Positions 6,611 through 9,515 of a stretch of DNA of 9,515 nucleotides are shown in pieces. This stretch comes from CAZGWJ01 sp964529445. GTDB lineage: Bacteria > Oederibacteriota > Muellerivitia > Muellerivitales > Muellerivitaceae. Position 1 is the first letter of the stretch, and each line of letters begins with the position of its first letter. Both the position numbers and the translations under genes were made by a program. The stretch covers positions 1 to 9,515 of the forward strand of contig CAZGWJ010000096.1 of assembly GCA_964529445.1 (NCBI GenBank). The letters are read 5' to 3'. A model generated the notes under the pieces. That model had not been told where the DNA came from. It did not search any database and saw only the letters and a program-made list of their open reading frames with translations.

Positions 6611-6636
6611 GCCCCCGGCCCGCGCGAGAAGGGGGC
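6611..6636 (-). promoter_or_regulatory. GC hairpin covering the weak ribosome site of maf
   Basis: GCCCCC (6611-6616) and GGGGGC (6631-6636) form a perfect six-pair G/C stem around a 14-nt loop in the gap between the DUF4321 gene and maf. In the leftward transcript the 3' arm is the only purine-rich stretch before the TTG start of maf, ending 10 nt upstream of it. The stem could lower maf translation or act as an mRNA processing or stability element. No U-tract follows, so it is not a typical intrinsic terminator. Confidence 0.35.
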
Positions 6637-6643
6637 GGGGATG

Positions 6644-6898
6644 TCATTTCGAATAATAAAGCGCCGTCACGATACCCAGGACACCGCAAAGATTGAGGAA
6701 TATCTTCAGCCCGAAGGATAAGACCACGATCTTGAGATTCAGGACCCAGGGATCGGCCGAACCGATGGCGAACCCCTTTACGAAGATGTCATGCAGGATC
6801 CCGGAAGGGATCAGCATTCCCAGCAGTTCCCCGACGTAACCTCCCAGGATCCCGCCCAGGACGACCCAAAGAAGAAGACTGCCCGTGCTCTTGGCCAC
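6644..6898 (-). CDS. DUF4321 family small membrane protein
   Basis: The product has 84 residues and two membrane segments: about 7-30, Gly-rich (WVVLGGILGGYVGELLG), and about 53-80 (LNLKIVVLSFGLKIFLNLCGVLGIVTALYY). The linker contains a P-W-V-L-N-L-K stretch. The Gly-rich first helix followed by L-x-L-K ... FGL-x-x-x-x-N-L-x-G-x-x-G matches the DUF4321 family, whose function is unknown. The start is GTG, well supported by GGAGG six nt upstream. It sits 25 nt after amrS and 43 nt before maf, all leftward, which suggests cotranscription. It may work at the inner membrane with one of its neighbours, but nothing in the sequence says how. Confidence 0.8.
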   Translation of the reverse strand: MAKSTGSLLLWVVLGGILGGYVGELLGMLIPSGILHDIFVKGFAIGSADPWVLNLKIVVLSFGLKIFLNLCGVLGIVTALYYSK

Positions 6899-6904
6899 TT
6901 TCGA

Positions 6905-6909
6905 CCTCC
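6905..6909 (-). promoter_or_regulatory. Ribosome binding site GGAGG for the DUF4321 gene
   Basis: On the minus strand GGAGG stands 6 nt before the GTG at 6898-6896, supporting this non-ATG start for the small membrane protein. Confidence 0.75.
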
Positions 6910-6923
6910 CTCGAGATGACCTG

Positions 6924-7922
6924 TCAGGCCTTGAATACGCCCGGAATCACCGCCCCGCAGGCCTCGCAGGCGTTGCCCTTCATGTGCTTCTCCTGGACCA
7001 TCAGTCCCCTTCGCAGGACCGCTACGGCCCCGCATTGGGGGCAAAGGGTGGACGCACCGTTCTCGGCCGCCAGATCGTCCACGTAGACATGCTTCAAAAC
7101 CTTGCGACCGATCTCGCGGGCGCGAACCAGGGCCTCATCGGGAGTGTTCGGCAGGTGGGTCAACTGGTACTGCGGCGTGAAACGGAGGAAGTGCAGGGGG
7201 ATATCGGGGCTCACGGAGGCCACGTATTCGACGGCCGCTTCCACCGACCGCTCCGTGTCGTTGAGCTTCGGGATCAGCAGGTAGGAAACCTCGGTCCAGC
7301 AGTATTCCCGCGCGATCTTCAGGCTCTTCAGGACGGGCTCCATCTGCCCGGTACACATCTGTCGGAAGAAGGTCTCCGCCATGGACTTCAGGTCGATGGT
7401 CACGGCATCGAAATGGGGCAGGATCTCCCGGAAAGCATCCTCGGAGACGAAGCCGTTGGTGATCATGACGTTCTTGAGGCCCTTCTCCCGGGCGGCCCGG
7501 GCACAGTCGAGCACGAACTCGTACCAGACCATGGGCTCGTTGTATCGGTAGGCCACGCCCACCGTCCCGTTGGCGTCCGCCAGGTCCACGACGTCCTTGG
7601 GGGTCATCGCTTCGGTGGCCACGTGCTTCTGGGACAATTGCCATTCGTTGCAGAAGGTGCACGTGAAATTGCAGCCGTTGGTGCCGATGGAGAAGAAGAG
7701 GCTTCCGGGAAGGTAATGGAAGACGGGGATCCGCTCGATGGGGTCCACGGATTTGGCCCCGACCTTCCCGTGGATACTGCTGTACAACTTGCCGTCCGCG
7801 TTCATCCGGACACGGCAATCGCCCGTTCCCTGGTTGCGGATCTTGCAGCGTTTGGGGCAAAGGGTACAGAGGACCTTGTTGACCGGCTGCGGCTTGTAAT
7901 AAAGGGCTTCTTTCAAAGGCAC
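6924..7922 (-). CDS. amrS: AmmeMemoRadiSam-system radical SAM enzyme (AmrS-like)
   Basis: The product has 332 residues. Its N-terminal Cys cluster C19-x2-C22-x3-C26-x9-C36 ('CTLCPKRC ... GDCRVRMN') is typical of AmrS proteins. 'PIERIPVFHYLPGS' (61-74) leads into 'SIGTNGCNFTCTFCNEWQLSQ', where C84-x3-C88-x2-C91 is the radical SAM 4Fe-4S motif. 'YRYNEP' (126-130) and 'VTIDLKS' (174-180) are further core elements. A C-terminal zinc-ribbon-like pair, C294-x2-C297 and C319-x2-C322, closes the protein. The family is named after its usual association with AMMECR1 and Memo proteins; its reaction is not established as far as I know. The GTG start is the only start codon between the first in-frame stop upstream (7958-7956) and the conserved region, and its ribosome site is weak. 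Neither partner gene is in the window. Confidence 0.9.
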   Translation of the reverse strand: MPLKEALYYKPQPVNKVLCTLCPKRCKIRNQGTGDCRVRMNADGKLYSSIHGKVGAKSVDPIERIPVFHYLPGSLFFSIGTNGCNFTCTFCNEWQLSQKHVATEAMTPKDVVDLADANGTVGVAYRYNEPMVWYEFVLDCARAAREKGLKNVMITNGFVSEDAFREILPHFDAVTIDLKSMAETFFRQMCTGQMEPVLKSLKIAREYCWTEVSYLLIPKLNDTERSVEAAVEYVASVSPDIPLHFLRFTPQYQLTHLPNTPDEALVRAREIGRKVLKHVYVDDLAAENGASTLCPQCGAVAVLRRGLMVQEKHMKGNACEACGAVIPGVFKA

Positions 7923-7952
7923 CCCTTCGTCTGCGGACGGGAAATCTCGTTC

Positions 7953-7981
7953 ATCCTAAACCCCAAAAACGCGAAAATCAA
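7953..7981 (-). promoter_or_regulatory. Candidate promoter for amrS and downstream genes
   Basis: On the minus strand TTGATT (7981-7976) is separated by exactly 17 nt from TAGGAT (7958-7953); each hexamer matches the sigma70 consensus at four of six bases. The start point would be near 7946, about 24 nt before the amrS GTG. It lies in the locally AT-rich 79-nt gap between rnc and amrS, where a secondary promoter would be expected if amrS - DUF4321 - maf can be expressed apart from fabF - rnc. Confidence 0.35.
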
Positions 7982-8001
7982 GGAACAGAACTTGCCCAAT
8001 C

Positions 8002-8811
8002 CTAAAAGGCCTGATGATCCTTCGGGGACGAGACGGGTATGCGCCGGGAGCGGATCACTTCGCGTGCAGCGGCCTGTTCGGCCTCTTTTTTACTGCGTCC
8101 CGTCCCGGAGGCCAGCATCTCGCCTCCCAGGAAGCAATGGACCTCGAAGGTACGATCATGGTCGGGCCCCCATTCCCGAACGACTCGATAGGAAGGGGCT
8201 CGCCGCTGGGACTTCTGGTAATACTCCTGAAGGAGCGTCTTATGGTCCTTCTCGATGCGTCCCGTGAACACGTGACCGATGTCGTCCTTCAGAAGGCGCA
8301 AGACAAGGTCCCGCGAAGGCTTCAACCCCCCGACAAGATAGACGGCCCCGAGGACGGCCTCGAAGGCGTCCGCCAGGAGAGAAAGCCGGTCACGGCCCCC
8401 GCTACGCTCCTCGCCCTTCCCCAGGAGGATCATCTCCCCCAGACCCATCTCCCTCGCCTTCTCGCTGAGGACCTGGGCACTGACAATCACGCTCTTCACC
8501 TTCGACAACCCGCCCTCGGTGACTTCCGGGAAGGACTCGTAGACGTATTGGCTGACGACCAGGCCCAGCACCGAATCGCCCAGGAATTCGAGTTTCTCGT
8601 TGTGACGTCGCAGGGAGGCGCCGGTCTCGTGCGCGTAGGATTTATGGGTCAATGCCTCGTTGAGGAGGCATCCGTCCCCGAGGGGAACCCGCCAACGGCG
8701 GGCGAAACGCTTCAAGGCCGAGAGGCGGGCCTTGTCGAGGCCGGCCGTGCTTCCGACGCGGGCGCGGCGGTTGGTTCTAGGGATTAAAGCGGCGAACAAG
8801 GAGGGAGGCAT
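8002..8811 (-). CDS. rnc: Ribonuclease III
   Basis: The product cleaves double-stranded RNA, processing rRNA precursors and mRNAs in the cytoplasm. Using the ATG at 8811 it has 269 residues. The signature 'NEKLEFLGDS' (71-80) supplies E72, E75 and D79, and 'DAFEAVLGA' (148-156) supplies D148 and E151, so the Mg2+-binding residues are present. A double-stranded RNA-binding domain spans about 189-256 ('DHKTLLQEYYQ' to 'KKEAEQAAAREVI'). The frame remains open further upstream into fabF, but that part is only fabF read out of frame. The chosen ATG overlaps fabF by 35 bp and gives an N-terminal tail of about 25 residues before the usual family start; no strong ribosome site precedes it, so the exact start is uncertain. 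The fabF-rnc order is common in bacteria. Confidence 0.93.
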   Translation of the reverse strand: MPPSLFAALIPRTNRRARVGSTAGLDKARLSALKRFARRWRVPLGDGCLLNEALTHKSYAHETGASLRRHNEKLEFLGDSVLGLVVSQYVYESFPEVTEGGLSKVKSVIVSAQVLSEKAREMGLGEMILLGKGEERSGGRDRLSLLADAFEAVLGAVYLVGGLKPSRDLVLRLLKDDIGHVFTGRIEKDHKTLLQEYYQKSQRRAPSYRVVREWGPDHDRTFEVHCFLGGEMLASGTGRSKKEAEQAAAREVIRSRRIPVSSPKDHQAF

Positions 8812-9515
8812 TGTGACCGCCGAATCCGAGCGAGTTGGAGAGACAGACCCCGACGGAGGCCTTGCGTTGCACGTTCGGGACGTAATCGAGGTCGCAATCC
8901 GGGTCGGGATGCTCGAGGTTGATGGTGGGAGGGATGCGGCCCTCCTGGATGGCCAGCACACAGGCCACGAATTCGATGCCGCCGGCCGCGCCCAGCAGGT
9001 GCCCAGTCGTCGACTTGGTCGAGGACACGGGGATGGAACGGGCCCTCTCACCGAAGACGTCCTTGATGGCGAGCGTCTCGAACTTGTCGTTGTAGGGTGT
9101 GGAGGTCCCGTGCGCATTGATGTAATCGACGTCGTCGGGCTTCAATCCGGCGTCCTGGATGGCTCCCCGCATGGCCTCCGCCGCTCCCTCCCCCGTGTCG
9201 ATCGGGGAGGTCATGTGGAAGGCGTCGCAAGTCATGCCGTATCCCGCGGCCTCCGCCAGGATCCGGGCTCCCCGGGCCTTGGCATGGGACTCGGATTCAA
9301 GCACCACGATGCCGGCCCCCTCGCTCATGACGAAACCCGAACGGGTCGCATCGAAGGGGCGACTGCCCTTGGCCGGATCGGCATTGCCATCCATGCAGAG
9401 GGCGTTCATGTTGCAGAAACCCGCGTACCCCAGTTCGGTCATGCAGGCCTCGGTGCCGCCGGTGACCACCACGTCGACGGCCCCGCTGCGGATCCAGCCG
9501 ATGGCCTCCCCGATG
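8777..9515 (-). CDS. fabF: 3-oxoacyl-[acyl-carrier-protein] synthase II (KAS II), C-terminal part
   Basis: The 245 residues in view are the C-terminal three-fifths of a protein of usually about 410. FabF condenses malonyl-ACP with acyl-ACP during fatty-acid elongation. The fragment opens with 'IGEAIGWIRSGAVDVVVTGG' and carries 'RPFDATRSGFVMSEGAG', the first catalytic His in 'NAHGTSTPYND', the Lys and second catalytic His in 'STKSTTGHLLGAAGG', and the C-terminal 'SNSLGFGGHNASLLVRRF' Gly-rich end. The active-site Cys region lies upstream, outside the window. The sequence fits FabF better than FabB, given the T-P-Y-N-D segment and the rnc gene next to it. The stop (TAG, 8779-8777) lies inside the start of rnc, so the two are probably translationally coupled. 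Confidence 0.95.
   Translation of the reverse strand, partial: IGEAIGWIRSGAVDVVVTGGTEACMTELGYAGFCNMNALCMDGNADPAKGSRPFDATRSGFVMSEGAGIVVLESESHAKARGARILAEAAGYGMTCDAFHMTSPIDTGEGAAEAMRGAIQDAGLKPDDVDYINAHGTSTPYNDKFETLAIKDVFGERARSIPVSSTKSTTGHLLGAAGGIEFVACVLAIQEGRIPPTINLEHPDPDCDLDYVPNVQRKASVGVCLSNSLGFGGHNASLLVRRFNP

Noticed and set aside
6885..8267. 460-codon plus-strand frame opposite amrS and rnc
   Set aside because: It crosses two clear minus-strand genes and the gap between them, and encodes no recognisable domain.
8812..9117. Upstream extension of the RNase III frame
   Set aside because: It is fabF read in the wrong frame; RNase III homology begins after the fabF stop.

Overview
This window looks like a chromosomal fragment of an uncultured, fairly high-GC bacterium with a Gram-negative type envelope. 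The coding regions are GC-rich with strong third-position G/C. A PpiD-type periplasmic folding factor is present, and so is a very large secreted Thr/Pro-repeat protein. Repeats of the PTxTxT kind are, to my knowledge, frequent in genomes of poorly cultured candidate phyla, but the phylum cannot be fixed from this sequence. No mobile element, CRISPR array, rRNA or tRNA was seen.

Left part (1-4097, minus strand): one uninterrupted reading frame of at least 1365 codons, cut by the left edge. It encodes a secreted protein with a signal peptide, a Cys-rich N-terminal beta-type domain, a DUF11-like domain, a ~290-residue alternating-Thr array, a second DUF11-like domain that appears interrupted by a CBM3-like carbohydrate-binding domain, and a second alternating-Thr array of at least 405 residues. 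Because the frame has no stop inside the window, it is easily missed. Long stop-free frames on the opposite strand are its codon-aligned shadows.

Middle (4098-4521): an AT-rich divergent intergenic region. It holds a good extended -10 promoter for the rightward ppiD-like gene, a weaker candidate promoter and a leader hairpin for the leftward repeat protein, and a possible operator.

Right part (4522-9515): ppiD runs rightward and converges, 15 nt apart, on a leftward cluster that reads fabF - rnc - amrS - DUF4321 membrane protein - maf. fabF (5' part outside the window) overlaps rnc by 35 bp, the familiar fatty-acid-synthesis/RNase III gene order. amrS, the DUF4321 gene and maf are spaced 25-43 nt apart and probably form a transcription unit, possibly helped by a promoter in the 79-nt rnc-amrS gap. 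These are mostly housekeeping genes: lipid synthesis, RNA processing, nucleotide-pool cleaning and an AmmeMemoRadiSam-type radical SAM enzyme without its usual partners in view. The unusual content is the giant repeat protein and its regulatory leader.
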